Part shown: piece after piece, positions 41,722 to 50,073 of the stretch
How positions within the stretch are numbered: the first letter of the stretch is position 1
How the letters are laid out: each line of letters opens with the position of its first letter
The notes under the pieces: generated by a model
What the model was told of the DNA's origin: nothing
Databases searched by the model: none
What the model saw: the letters and a program-made list of their open reading frames with translations, nothing else
From: Accumulibacter sp036625275
GTDB lineage: Bacteria > Pseudomonadota > Gammaproteobacteria > Burkholderiales > Rhodocyclaceae
Length of the DNA stretch: 64,000 nucleotides
Assembly (NCBI RefSeq): GCF_036625275.1
Contig: NZ_JAZKUD010000011.1
Location: forward strand, 1-64,000
Direction of reading: 5' to 3'
Made by a program: the position numbers and the translations under genes

Positions 41722-42747
41722 ATGACCACCGACCGATTCGACATCGCCGTACTGATTGGCCGTTTCCAGCCCTTCCACCATGCGCATGCGGCCTTGCTCG
41801 CCAGGACCCTGGAAAGCGCCGAACAGGTGATCGTTCTGCTCGGATCGGCGCACGCGGCGCGCAATGCGAAGAACCCGTTCACCTGGGAGGAGCGCGCCGC
41901 CATGATCGGCAGCACGCTCGACGACGCGACGCGCGCGCGTGTCCGTTTTCTGCCGATTCGCGATTATTACGACGATCGGCGCTGGGGCGAGGCGGTCGTC
42001 GCCGCGGTGCAGGAACACAGCGCCCCCGGTGCGCGGATCGCCCTCGTCGGCTACCTCAAGGACGCCTCCAGCCACTACCTGCAACGTTTTCCGCGCTGGC
42101 AGTTCGTCGCCGCGCCGCAATTCGACGAGATCGACGCGACCAGCATCCGCCAGATCTACTTCGAGAGCGAAGACTGGCCGGCGACGCAGGCGCTGCTCGG
42201 CGGGCTGCTGCCGGCGACGATCGTGCACTATCTGAAGGGCTGGACCCGTCTGCCGCATTACCGCTCACTGCGCGGCGAGCATCTGGCGCTCGAGGAGAAC
42301 CGGCGGGTCTGGGGAAGTGGTCCTTTCGTGACCGTGGACGCGGTCGTCACCGCGTCCACGCATGTCCTGCTCGTCGAACGTGGGCATCCGCCGGGAAAAG
42401 GCTTGTGGGCGGTACCCGGCGGTTTCCTCGAGGCGCGTGAGCGCGTCCTGCAGGGCGCGATTCGCGAGCTGCGCGAAGAAACCGGCCTTGGCCTGCTCGA
42501 TTCCACGCTTGAAGTGGCCTTGCAAGGCGTCGCCGTTTTCGATCATCCCGACCGCAGTCTGCGCGGGCGAACGATCACGCATGCGCACTGGTTCGATCTC
42601 GGCGACTGCCGCTTGCCCGAGGTCTGCGGCGCCGACGACGCCGCGCAAGCCAGGTGGGTGCCGATCACAGAACTCCCGGCCCTGGAAAGTCACTTTTTCG
42701 AAGACCATTTCAACCTGCTCGACCATTTCCTGTCCCTGCATCCCTGA
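41722..42747 (+). CDS. nadM: Bifunctional NMN adenylyltransferase / Nudix hydrolase
   Basis: 341 residues. Residues 1-175 are a nucleotidyltransferase: IAVLIGRFQPFHHAHAALL (HxGH-type site, here HHAH) and the ISTTR-like EIDATSIRQIYFE. Residues 200-341 are a Nudix domain with the complete box GGFLEARERVLQGAIRELREETGLG (shown: GAIRELREETGLG). It makes NAD from NMN and probably hydrolyses ADP-ribose. Follows nadE after the repeat. The A for G in the HxGH motif is worth noting but occurs in FQPFH-type enzymes. Confidence 0.9.
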   Translation: MTTDRFDIAVLIGRFQPFHHAHAALLARTLESAEQVIVLLGSAHAARNAKNPFTWEERAAMIGSTLDDATRARVRFLPIRDYYDDRRWGEAVVAAVQEHSAPGARIALVGYLKDASSHYLQRFPRWQFVAAPQFDEIDATSIRQIYFESEDWPATQALLGGLLPATIVHYLKGWTRLPHYRSLRGEHLALEENRRVWGSGPFVTVDAVVTASTHVLLVERGHPPGKGLWAVPGGFLEARERVLQGAIRELREETGLGLLDSTLEVALQGVAVFDHPDRSLRGRTITHAHWFDLGDCRLPEVCGADDAAQARWVPITELPALESHFFEDHFNLLDHFLSLHP

Positions 42748-42848
42748 GTCCGGCGCGATGGCATTCAACCGCACTCACCTGTCCGCAATGCGGCGCTGCC
42801 CGGACCCGACATTCCGCACTCCCCATGCCGAATTGGCCCATATCCCAT
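42748..42848 (+). other. Short intergenic stretch with a possible zinc-ribbon remnant
   Basis: One frame reads STALTCPQCGAARTRHSALP before the repeat, which might be the start of a small CxxC protein cut by the repeat. Too short to call. Confidence 0.25.
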
Positions 42849-42973
42849 TTAGCGTGAAAGTCGCGCCAGCGACTCACGAATCTCCCCTCCCCCCTCGCGG
42901 GGGAGGGGTCGGGGGAGAGGGAAACGGTCATGACTTTCAGGATCGGGGGTGCCTGGAGAAGTCATGACCGTTA
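42849..42973 (+). repeat. Composite palindromic intergenic repeat, copy 8
   Basis: 125 bp: TTAGCGTGAAAGTCGCG to GTCATGACCGTTA. Its left end has TTAGCG in place of TTAATG. It lies between the convergent nadM and kinase genes. Confidence 0.88.
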
Positions 42974-42988
42974 ACCAAAAATGGGAAA

Positions 42989-43010
42989 TCCCCGGGGCTC
43001 TGCCGGGGGA
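42989..43010. terminator. G/C hairpin between convergent genes
   Basis: TCCCCGG ... CCGGGGGA with a GGCTCTG-type loop, 56 bp from the kinase stop. There is no T tract, so it is only a candidate bidirectional terminator. Confidence 0.35.
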
Positions 43011-43066
43011 GCGGATCAGTCACACCCGTCGGCGGGTGCCGCAGCATGGCCGGGGAGGGTTCCCTT

Positions 43067-44353
43067 TCAGAAGGACACCAGACGAACGTTCGCCGACGTC
43101 AGACGCTCGCTAAGGACAGCGAGAAAAGACTGGTAGAAATGCATTCGACAGGCAGCAGAAGAGTTCTGCAAAGCGCTTTCGGTAATCCTCACCAGTTTGC
43201 TATCGGTCAGGGCGATGATATCCGCGCCACGTACCGAGTTCGCCTTGCCGATCACGGCCATTTCGCCGAAGCACTCTCCAGTGGTCAGCAGATCAAGGAT
43301 CATGCCGTTCTTGAGGACTTTCAGTTCACCTGCGGCGAGGAAATAGAAACAATCGCCGGCGTTGCCGTCCTGAATGATCACTTCACCGGGTGGAACGCGG
43401 CTCCATTGAGAAAAATGCACGATTTCCCAGAGCTCGACATCGGAGAAATCGGCGAAGAAGGCGAACGCACGCAAGGTGTCGAACTTTTCGACATCGACCA
43501 TCTGCTCGGCTGGCATGTTCGACCTTGGGCCGCGGCAAGTCTGCGCGAGATCGTGCGCAAACTCTGCCCAATTCGGGTAACGGTTTTCGAGTTTCTTGCT
43601 CATCGCACGCGCGACGATGGCGTCGAGCGATGCCGGAATGTCAGCGCGTAGCGTCGAAGGCCGGCGAGGTTCCGAGTGGATGATCTGGTAGATCAGGTCG
43701 TAACTGTTGCGAGCCTGAAAAGGCAGTTGCCCGGTCAGCAACTGATACATGACCACGCCGAGAGAGTAGATGTCGGCCTGGTGATCGAGCGGATGATCTT
43801 TCACCTGTTGCGGCGACATGTAGGCGGGTGACCCCATGCCGAGAATCAGGGTACGGTCGGGCGAGCCGATGATTGCCGCGCCAAAATCCGAGATCTTGAT
43901 CTCGCCTACATTCGGGTCGAAGCCCGCGACGAGAATATTGGCAGGCTTGATGTCACGATGAATGATGCCGGCCCGGAACGCAAAATCGAGCGCTCGCGTA
44001 CATTTGAAAATGATCTCGACGACACGTGCGTATGACAGCAGCCGGTTGGCTGTGCAAGCCGCCTCCAGCGTGCTGCCTGCTACATATTCCATAACGATGT
44101 AGCAGAGATGGTCGTCGACCACCGCGTCGTAAGTCTGGACGATGTGCGGGTGTGACAGTTTGCCGATCAGTGCGGCTTCATTGAGAAAGATGTGTGTGTA
44201 TAGCCTGCCCCGTTTGGAGTCTCTCAGAATATCCGGAAAGGCGATCTTGACCGCGACCTCGCGTTTGCTGAAAGGGTCGTTGCCGAGGTAGACGGTGGAA
44301 GTTGCGCCCCGGCCGATTTCCCGGACAAGTTCGTATTTGCCGATCTTCTCCAT
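43067..44353 (-). CDS. Serine/threonine protein kinase with C-terminal cNMP-binding domain
   Basis: 428 residues, cytoplasmic, no membrane helix. The kinase domain (about 8-270) has G-loop IGRGATSTVYLG, VAVK lysine, catalytic loop HRDIKPANIL, DFG (KISDFGAAI) and activation segment MGSPAYMSPQQV. After a short linker, residues 300-420 form a cNMP-binding domain (PPGEVIIQDGNAGDCFYFLA, GECFGEMAVI), whose phosphate cassette keeps GEMA but lacks the canonical R of RSA (here NSVRGAD). It may therefore not bind cAMP. A kinase-sensor fusion of this kind suggests ligand-controlled phosphorylation; substrate unknown. Repeat copy 9 lies immediately upstream. Confidence 0.9.
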   Translation of the reverse strand: MEKIGKYELVREIGRGATSTVYLGNDPFSKREVAVKIAFPDILRDSKRGRLYTHIFLNEAALIGKLSHPHIVQTYDAVVDDHLCYIVMEYVAGSTLEAACTANRLLSYARVVEIIFKCTRALDFAFRAGIIHRDIKPANILVAGFDPNVGEIKISDFGAAIIGSPDRTLILGMGSPAYMSPQQVKDHPLDHQADIYSLGVVMYQLLTGQLPFQARNSYDLIYQIIHSEPRRPSTLRADIPASLDAIVARAMSKKLENRYPNWAEFAHDLAQTCRGPRSNMPAEQMVDVEKFDTLRAFAFFADFSDVELWEIVHFSQWSRVPPGEVIIQDGNAGDCFYFLAAGELKVLKNGMILDLLTTGECFGEMAVIGKANSVRGADIIALTDSKLVRITESALQNSSAACRMHFYQSFLAVLSERLTSANVRLVSF

Positions 44354-44373
44354 GCCTGCCGTGTCGGGGGGAC

Positions 44374-44546
44374 TTAATGTGAAAGTCGCGTCAGCGACTC
44401 ATGACGGGGGGTGAGAGGGGGAATTCGCGGAGCCTGCTCCGCGCCCATCGAACGATTCCGGCGTGCCAGCCGGAATGTGCCCTGCAAGGGAGGGAAACGG
44501 TCATCACTTTCATGATCGGAGGTGCCTGGAAAAGTCATGACCGTTA
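44374..44546 (+). repeat. Composite palindromic intergenic repeat, copy 9
   Basis: 173 bp: TTAATGTGAAAGTCGCG to GTCATGACCGTTA, with the GCGGAGCCTGCTCCGC and ATTCCGGC/GCCGGAAT modules. The last TTA, read on the minus strand, is the TAA stop of argH. Confidence 0.9.
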
Positions 44547-45929
44547 GCCGCAACGCGCACGCGCGATCGCCGCCAGAACCTGTTCCGGCGCCGTGCCGCC
44601 TACATGGCGGCGTGCCGCCAGCGAGCCCTCGATGGTCAGTACGGCAAAGACATCGTCACCAATCAGCGGGGATAAGCGCTGCAGTTCTCCGAGCGAAAGC
44701 TGCGCGAGGTCGACGCCGAGTTCCTCTGCGCGGCGAACGGCCAGGCCGACGGCTGCGTGAGCATCGCGGAAAGGCAGTCCCTTGCGGGTCAGGTAGTCAG
44801 CCAGGTCGGTGGCGGTGGCAAATCCCTGGCGCAAGGCGTCACGCATATTTTCCGGGTGGGTGGTGATCCCGGGAATCATCTCGATGAAGATGCGCAGGGT
44901 ATCGATGAGCGTGTCAACGGTGTCGAAAAGCGGTTCCTTGTCTTCCTGGTTGTCCTTGTTGTAGGCCAGAGGCTGGCCCTTCATCAATGTCAGCAAGGCG
45001 GTCAGGTGACCATAGATGCGGCCGGTCTTGCCGCGCGCCAACTCGGGTACGTCGGGATTCCGCTTCTGGGGCATGATCGAGCTGCCGGTGCAGAATCGAT
45101 CGGCGAGCCGGATGAAGCCGAAACGGGGATTCATCCACAGGATCAGTTCTTCGGACAGACGCGAGAGGTGCATCATCAGTAATGCGCCGGCGGCACAGAA
45201 TTCAATCGCAAAGTCGCGGTCGGAAACGGCATCGAGCGAGTTTTCGCAAACCCCGTCGAAACCCAGCAAATCGGCGACGAACGGTCGGTCAATCGGATAG
45301 GGGGTGCCAGCCAGGGCAGCCGCACCGAGTGGCAAACGGTTGGTCCGTCGGCGACAGTCGGCCAGGCGTTCGGCGTCGCGTCGCACCATTTCGAAATAGG
45401 CCAGCAGATGATGGCCAAAGGTAATCGGCTGCGCGACCTGCAAGTGGGTGAAGCCAGGCAGTGCCGTGGCCGCTTCCTTTTCAGCAAGATCGAGCAGCCT
45501 GCTCTGGAATTCGCCGAGCAGCCTGGCGATATCATCGATTGCATCACGAAGATAGAGACGAATGTCGGTGGCAACCTGATCATTGCGTGAGCGGCCGGTA
45601 TGCAGACGCTTGCCGGCATCACCGACGAGCGTGGTCAGACGTTTCTCGATGTTCAGGTGCAGGTCTTCGAGGTCGAGCGACCAAACGAAGCTGCCGGCCT
45701 CGATTTCTCGCACGACCTGCGCCATCCCGCGCTCGATGTCGGCCAGATCGTCGGTACTGATGATGTTTTGTCGGGCCAGCATCGTGGCGTGTGCCAGCGA
45801 GGCACGGATGTCTTGACGCCACATTCGCTGGTCGAAATCGACCGATGCCGTGTAGCGCTTGACCAGGTCGGACATCGGCTCGGAGAAGCGGCCGGCCCAT
45901 GTATAGAGTGAAGAATCGGATTGGCTCAT
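44544..45929 (-). CDS. argH: Argininosuccinate lyase
   Basis: 461 residues, the usual length. Fumarase-superfamily motifs: TGRSRNDQVATD, TALPGFTHLQVAQPITFGHH (shown in part) and signature GSSIMPQKRNPD with catalytic Ser in the flexible loop. It splits argininosuccinate to arginine and fumarate, the last step of arginine synthesis. It is divergent from algZ with a 61-bp gap, an order common in betaproteobacteria. The stop codon comes from repeat copy 9. Confidence 0.96.
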   Translation of the reverse strand: MSQSDSSLYTWAGRFSEPMSDLVKRYTASVDFDQRMWRQDIRASLAHATMLARQNIISTDDLADIERGMAQVVREIEAGSFVWSLDLEDLHLNIEKRLTTLVGDAGKRLHTGRSRNDQVATDIRLYLRDAIDDIARLLGEFQSRLLDLAEKEAATALPGFTHLQVAQPITFGHHLLAYFEMVRRDAERLADCRRRTNRLPLGAAALAGTPYPIDRPFVADLLGFDGVCENSLDAVSDRDFAIEFCAAGALLMMHLSRLSEELILWMNPRFGFIRLADRFCTGSSIMPQKRNPDVPELARGKTGRIYGHLTALLTLMKGQPLAYNKDNQEDKEPLFDTVDTLIDTLRIFIEMIPGITTHPENMRDALRQGFATATDLADYLTRKGLPFRDAHAAVGLAVRRAEELGVDLAQLSLGELQRLSPLIGDDVFAVLTIEGSLAARRHVGGTAPEQVLAAIARARCG

Positions 45930-45990
45930 AAGGTACCGGTTCCTAGGCTAAAATCACTCGTAGAACCTTGTACAGGCGCCACTTCGAGTA

Positions 45991-47025
45991 ATGGCAAGTA
46001 TAAAGCAAAACCTGGCTGGTCATCTGTTGCCGGACTTCCGCAATGCTGGAGTCATACTGCGCATCCTGCTCGGGGTCAACCTGCTGGCATTGCTCGCAGC
46101 CCTGGTGCAGAGCGAGGGGATCAGCGACAGCGTGCAACGTTACAGTGAGATGGCCATTTGGGTGCAACCCTTGCTGCTGATCAACCTGACCCTTCTGGCG
46201 CTGTTCGGGAACCTGTTGCGGCGCCTCCCCATTGGGATCGGACAGGCGCTGGTGGTGCTTCTGGCCGCCGCTTCCGCGATCCTTCTGACCGATCTCTGGC
46301 GTTTTCTGACTTTCGATGAAGGGGGCTGGTCGCACCTGCTGAAAGCCGGTCTGCTCGGTGGGGCAGCGGCGGCGTTGATGCTGTCCTACCTGGCCTTGCG
46401 CGCCAGCGCATTGTCGCCGGCGCTTGCCGAGGCCCGCCTGCAATCGCTGACCGCACGCATCCGACCGCATTTCCTGTTCAATAGTCTCAATGCCATCATC
46501 TCGTTGATTCGTCTTGATCCGAGGCGTGCCGAGACGGCCCTTGAAGAGTTGGCCGAACTCTTTCGGGCGCTCATGCGAGACCATCGGGAGCTGATCCCGT
46601 TGGCCGACGAGATGGCCTTGTGTCGGCAGTATCTCGACCTTGAAAAGTTGCGTCTTGGAGAACGTCTGAATGTCGAATGGGAGGTGACTGATGTGGTCGC
46701 CGATCTCAAGGTGCCGCCGCTGATGGTGCAACCATTGCTGGAGAATGCCGTCTATCACGGTATCGAACCCTCCGGAGAGAGCGGCACGATCCGTATTCGA
46801 GTGCTGCGACGTGGCGATCAATTGCATATCGATCTCATCAACCCCTGTGATGGCGACACCGAGCATCCACACGGCAACCACATGGCGCTTGATAACATTC
46901 GCGAGCGGCTGGCACTGTACTACGATCTGGAAGCCCGCATCGAGACCGGCGAGGTGCTCCTTGCTGGCGGTCGGCGCGAGTATCGGGTGCACATCGTTCT
47001 CCCTTGTCGCGGGCACTCGCCATGA
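45991..47025 (+). CDS. algZ: LytS/AlgZ-family sensor histidine kinase
   Basis: 344 residues. Four hydrophobic helices in the first 140 residues, then the His_kinase (PF06580) block LTARIRPHFLFNSLNAIISL with the phospho-acceptor H, and an ATPase domain with VPPLMVQPLLENAVYHGI. This family pairs with LytTR regulators; the next gene is one, overlapping by 4 bp (ATGA). In pseudomonads AlgZ-AlgR controls alginate and type IV pili; the local role is unknown. Confidence 0.9.
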   Translation: MASIKQNLAGHLLPDFRNAGVILRILLGVNLLALLAALVQSEGISDSVQRYSEMAIWVQPLLLINLTLLALFGNLLRRLPIGIGQALVVLLAAASAILLTDLWRFLTFDEGGWSHLLKAGLLGGAAAALMLSYLALRASALSPALAEARLQSLTARIRPHFLFNSLNAIISLIRLDPRRAETALEELAELFRALMRDHRELIPLADEMALCRQYLDLEKLRLGERLNVEWEVTDVVADLKVPPLMVQPLLENAVYHGIEPSGESGTIRIRVLRRGDQLHIDLINPCDGDTEHPHGNHMALDNIRERLALYYDLEARIETGEVLLAGGRREYRVHIVLPCRGHSP

Positions 47026-47807
47026 TTCCCGCCGTTTGTCCCGGCCCGCTTGCGGTGATGATTGTCGATGATGAAGCGCCCGCGCGTACGCGCTTGCGTG
47101 ATCTGCTGGCTGATCTTGCACCGGCGCTGCCCAATGAACTCGTTGCCGAAGCAGAAAATGGCTTGCGTGCCCTGGCGGCGATCGCCAGCCGAAGGGTGGA
47201 CGTTGCCCTGATCGACATTCAGATGCCCAGGATGGACGGCATCGCGCTCGCCTGTCGTCTGTCGGAACTTGCACGGCCACCGGCGGTGATCTTTGTGACG
47301 GCCTTTGAAGCGTACGCGGTGCAAGCCTTCGAACTCAACGTCGTGGATTATCTGTTGAAACCAGTACGGGCAAAGCGTTTGCTCGCCGCGTTGCAGAAGG
47401 TTCGACCACACCCACTGCCGCGTCTGCCGGTAGCGCTGGCCTCGCTGCAGCAAACGGCCCGCAGCCACCTCTCCTGTCACGAACGGGGTCGTCTGTTGCT
47501 GATTCCAGTCGCCGAGGTCATTTACCTCAAAGCTGACCTGAAGTACGTCATCGCGCGCACCCGTGATCGGGAATACCTGCTCGACGAGTCACTGACCCAT
47601 CTCGAACAGGAGTTTGGCGAGCAGTTCATTCGCCTGCATCGCAGCGTCCTGGTCGCCAGGGAGACGATTATCGGTTTCGAAAAGAGCCACTCCGACGATG
47701 CCGAGACGCAGTGGCAGGCCATGCTGCGCGATATTCCCGAACGGCTGCCGATCAGCCGCCGACAGTGGCCTCTGGTCAAATCGTTCGCCCATCATTTGAT
47801 TCCCTGA
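47022..47807 (+). CDS. algR: LytTR-family response regulator (AlgR-like)
   Basis: 261 residues. Receiver domain: MIVDDEAPARTRLRDLL with the acidic pair, phospho-acceptor D in VDVALIDIQMPRMDG, and K in NVVDYLLKPV. LytTR DNA-binding domain from about 150: GRLLLIPVAEVIYLKADLKY ... FIRLHRSVLVAR. ATG at 47022 overlaps the kinase stop; an internal ATG at 47058 (MIVDDEAPA) is possible. Confidence 0.92.
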   Translation: MIPAVCPGPLAVMIVDDEAPARTRLRDLLADLAPALPNELVAEAENGLRALAAIASRRVDVALIDIQMPRMDGIALACRLSELARPPAVIFVTAFEAYAVQAFELNVVDYLLKPVRAKRLLAALQKVRPHPLPRLPVALASLQQTARSHLSCHERGRLLLIPVAEVIYLKADLKYVIARTRDREYLLDESLTHLEQEFGEQFIRLHRSVLVARETIIGFEKSHSDDAETQWQAMLRDIPERLPISRRQWPLVKSFAHHLIP

Positions 47808-47845
47808 GTGTCCGATCAGGTGCAATCCATCGATCCATCATCGAT

Positions 47846-48616
47846 TCATTGTGCCGGCTTGAACCAGTCCAGTTTCTGCTGCAGACGCACCACGGTTCCC
47901 ACAATGATCAGTGCCGGAGACGTGATGCCGGCGGCTGCGACCTTCGCCGGCAGGGTCGCCAGATCGCCAGTCAGCACGCGTTGCCGACGCGTCGTGCCGT
48001 TCTGAACGACCGCCGCAGGGTGATTCTCGGGCAATCCATGGGCGATCATCTGCTGGCAGATTTCGGCGAGGCCACCGACGCCCATGTAGAAGACGACCGT
48101 CAGCCGCGGACGCGCCAGCGATGACCAATCGAGATTGATCGTGCCGTCCTTGAGATGGCCGGTTGCGAAAGCTACCGCGTGGGCGTGATCGCGATGCGTC
48201 AACGGGATGCCGGCGTAAGCGGCGCAGCCGGCGGCGGCAGTCACTCCCGGCACCACCTCGAAAGCAATTCCCGCGTCGACCAGCGTTTCGATTTCCTCGC
48301 CGCCACGCCCGAAAATGAAGGGGTCTCCCCCTTTGAGGCGGACCACCTGCTTGCCCGCGCGCGCCAGGCGCACCAGCAACTGGTTGAGTTCATGCTGTGG
48401 CACACTGTGTCGTGAACGTTCCTTGCCGGCATAGATTTTTTCTGCGTCAGGACGCGCCAGTTCAAGGACGCCATCGGCAATCAGATGGTCGTAGACAATG
48501 GCATCCGCCTGGCCGATCAGCCGCGCAGCACGCAGCGTCAACAGGTCGAGGTCGCCGGGACCGCTGCCGACGATGTATACGGTTCCGCTGGGCGTTGACG
48601 AAGGAGTCTGGGTCAT
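47846..48616 (-). CDS. cobA: Uroporphyrinogen-III C-methyltransferase (SUMT)
   Basis: 256 residues from ATG at 48616 (MTQTPSS; GGAAA upstream). Tetrapyrrole methylase signatures: VYIVGSGPGDLDLLTLRA, GGDPFIFGRGGEE and VVPGVTAAAGCAAYAGIPLT. It methylates uroporphyrinogen III at C2 and C7 to precorrin-2, feeding siroheme, heme d1 or cobalamin. No CysG-type oxidase domain is fused. It converges on algR with a 38-bp gap. Confidence 0.92.
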   Translation of the reverse strand: MTQTPSSTPSGTVYIVGSGPGDLDLLTLRAARLIGQADAIVYDHLIADGVLELARPDAEKIYAGKERSRHSVPQHELNQLLVRLARAGKQVVRLKGGDPFIFGRGGEEIETLVDAGIAFEVVPGVTAAAGCAAYAGIPLTHRDHAHAVAFATGHLKDGTINLDWSSLARPRLTVVFYMGVGGLAEICQQMIAHGLPENHPAAVVQNGTTRRQRVLTGDLATLPAKVAAAGITSPALIIVGTVVRLQQKLDWFKPAQ

Positions 48617-48658
48617 TTCGGTGTTTCCAATCACTACCATTAATCGAGGAGTCCACTA

Positions 48659-48991
48659 TCAGTCGGGCGGCAAGGCCGGGTCAGGGCGAACGGCGTCCGG
48701 CGAGAGCACCGGCGGCGGCTTCGTTGCCTCTGGCGAAAGTGCCTGCTCACGCGGCACGGCATCCGGCGAGAGCACCGGATCGGCTGCGGTCTCTTGCGGG
48801 GAGAGCGCACGCTCGGGAGGCACCGCGTCCGGCGAGAGTACGGGTCCGGGAGGGGTCTCCTCGGGCGATGATGCAGGGCCGGGACGAACCGCGCCGTCAC
48901 TCGTGTAAGATTGCGCATGCGCGGCTGACGGACTGAGCAAGGCGAGCGTGCTGCTCAGCATCGCAATCGACAGGCGTTGACGGTTCGGCAT
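48659..48991 (-). CDS. Secreted proline-rich repeat protein
   Basis: 110 residues from ATG at 48991 with GGGAGGAAA upstream. A signal peptide (RLSIAMLSSTLALLSPSAAHA) is followed by about four imperfect repeats around PPVLSPDAVPPERALSP and EETPPGPVLSPDAV. Acidic/Pro-rich, predicted disordered in the periplasm or outside. The DNA repeats (GGCGAGAGCACCGG...) could change number by slippage. No family recognised. Confidence 0.7.
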   Translation of the reverse strand: MPNRQRLSIAMLSSTLALLSPSAAHAQSYTSDGAVRPGPASSPEETPPGPVLSPDAVPPERALSPQETAADPVLSPDAVPREQALSPEATKPPPVLSPDAVRPDPALPPD

Positions 48992-49200
48992 GATGGTTTC
49001 CTCCCTGGGGTGGCCCGGCAATTGGGTAAGCCTGGGGACTGCTCCCCAGGCGAATGTAGCGCGTGCCCGGCAAGCGGTCAATGAGCGGTGGTCAGCGCTG
49101 CTCGAGGCCAGCCCGCGTTGGACTATCGCTTGGTGGCGGCCATGCCTTGGGGTAGATTGCCGGTCAGTAGAAATTTGTGTTTCTCATCGGGAGGGTGAAC

Positions 49201-50037
49201 ATGGCATCAGCAAAGGGTTTCAGAAAATGTATCGTCTGTGCCTTGGGCGCACTCAGTCTGGTGGCGGTCACACCAGGCAGCGCCGTGGAGAATCAGCCCC
49301 GGATGGACCTCTTCGACGGGCAGTGGCACTTCAGTGTCACGCCCTATGCGTGGCTGCCGACGATCTATAACACGACGACGCTCAACCCGTTCGGGATCAG
49401 CAATGGCGTGACCAGCAAGCTGCACAGCACTCCCGACACTTACCTGCACAACCTCTCCTTCGCCTTTTTCCTTGCCGGCGAAGCACGCAAAGGCGACTGG
49501 TCGTTGTTTGCCGACTACCTCTACATGAAGTTCGACCACCAGAAATCGGGGCTGAAGCCCATCGACCGACCGGGAGCAGCGGGTACCTTACCCTTTGACT
49601 CCTCATCGGGTATCCAGTCCAATGTCCTGACGCTCGCTGGCAGCTACAGTGTCTGGCGTAAAGGCGCGTCGCATCTGGATGTATTCGCCGGCACCCGTTA
49701 CCTCAACCTGGTGACGACGCTGGATTACAGCTTGTTCCTTTTTCCGGGTCATCTGAATGCCTCGGTCTCCGTCAACAAGTGGGATGGGATTGTCGGCGTC
49801 AAGGGCAGGATTGGCCTCAGTGAAGATGGCCGGTGGTTCATGCCCTACTATCTGGATGCTGGTGTCGGTTCGCAAAACACGACCTGGCAGGCGCTGGTCG
49901 GTACCGGCTACCGCTACGGCTGGGGTGACGTGACAGTGATCCTGCGCAACCTCAGCTACAACTTTGACGGCAAGGGTCATGGCGGCCTGGACGCGCGCTT
50001 CACCGGGCTGGGAGTGGGTGCGACCTTCTTTTTTTAA
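49201..50037 (+). CDS. Predicted outer-membrane beta-barrel protein
   Basis: 278 residues with GGGAGG ahead of the ATG. Signal peptide KGFRKCIVCALGALSLVAVT to about residue 28, then amphipathic strands (WHFSVTPYAWLPTIYN, WSLFADYLYMKFDH, HLDVFAGTRYLNLV, WDGIVGVKGRIGLS, VTVILRNLSYNF) and a terminal GVGATFFF, the C-terminal phenylalanine typical of barrels inserted by BAM. No known substrate. It lies 36 bp upstream of the arylsulfatase gene in the same direction. Confidence 0.75.
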   Translation: MASAKGFRKCIVCALGALSLVAVTPGSAVENQPRMDLFDGQWHFSVTPYAWLPTIYNTTTLNPFGISNGVTSKLHSTPDTYLHNLSFAFFLAGEARKGDWSLFADYLYMKFDHQKSGLKPIDRPGAAGTLPFDSSSGIQSNVLTLAGSYSVWRKGASHLDVFAGTRYLNLVTTLDYSLFLFPGHLNASVSVNKWDGIVGVKGRIGLSEDGRWFMPYYLDAGVGSQNTTWQALVGTGYRYGWGDVTVILRNLSYNFDGKGHGGLDARFTGLGVGATFFF

Positions 50038-50073
50038 CTCCTGAAGATGTTCAACAACGCAAGGAATATGAAA

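Noticed and set aside
48498..48908. Plus-strand 136-codon frame with ASGESTG repeats
   Set aside because: Antisense of the proline-rich secreted protein, which has the signal peptide and ribosome site.
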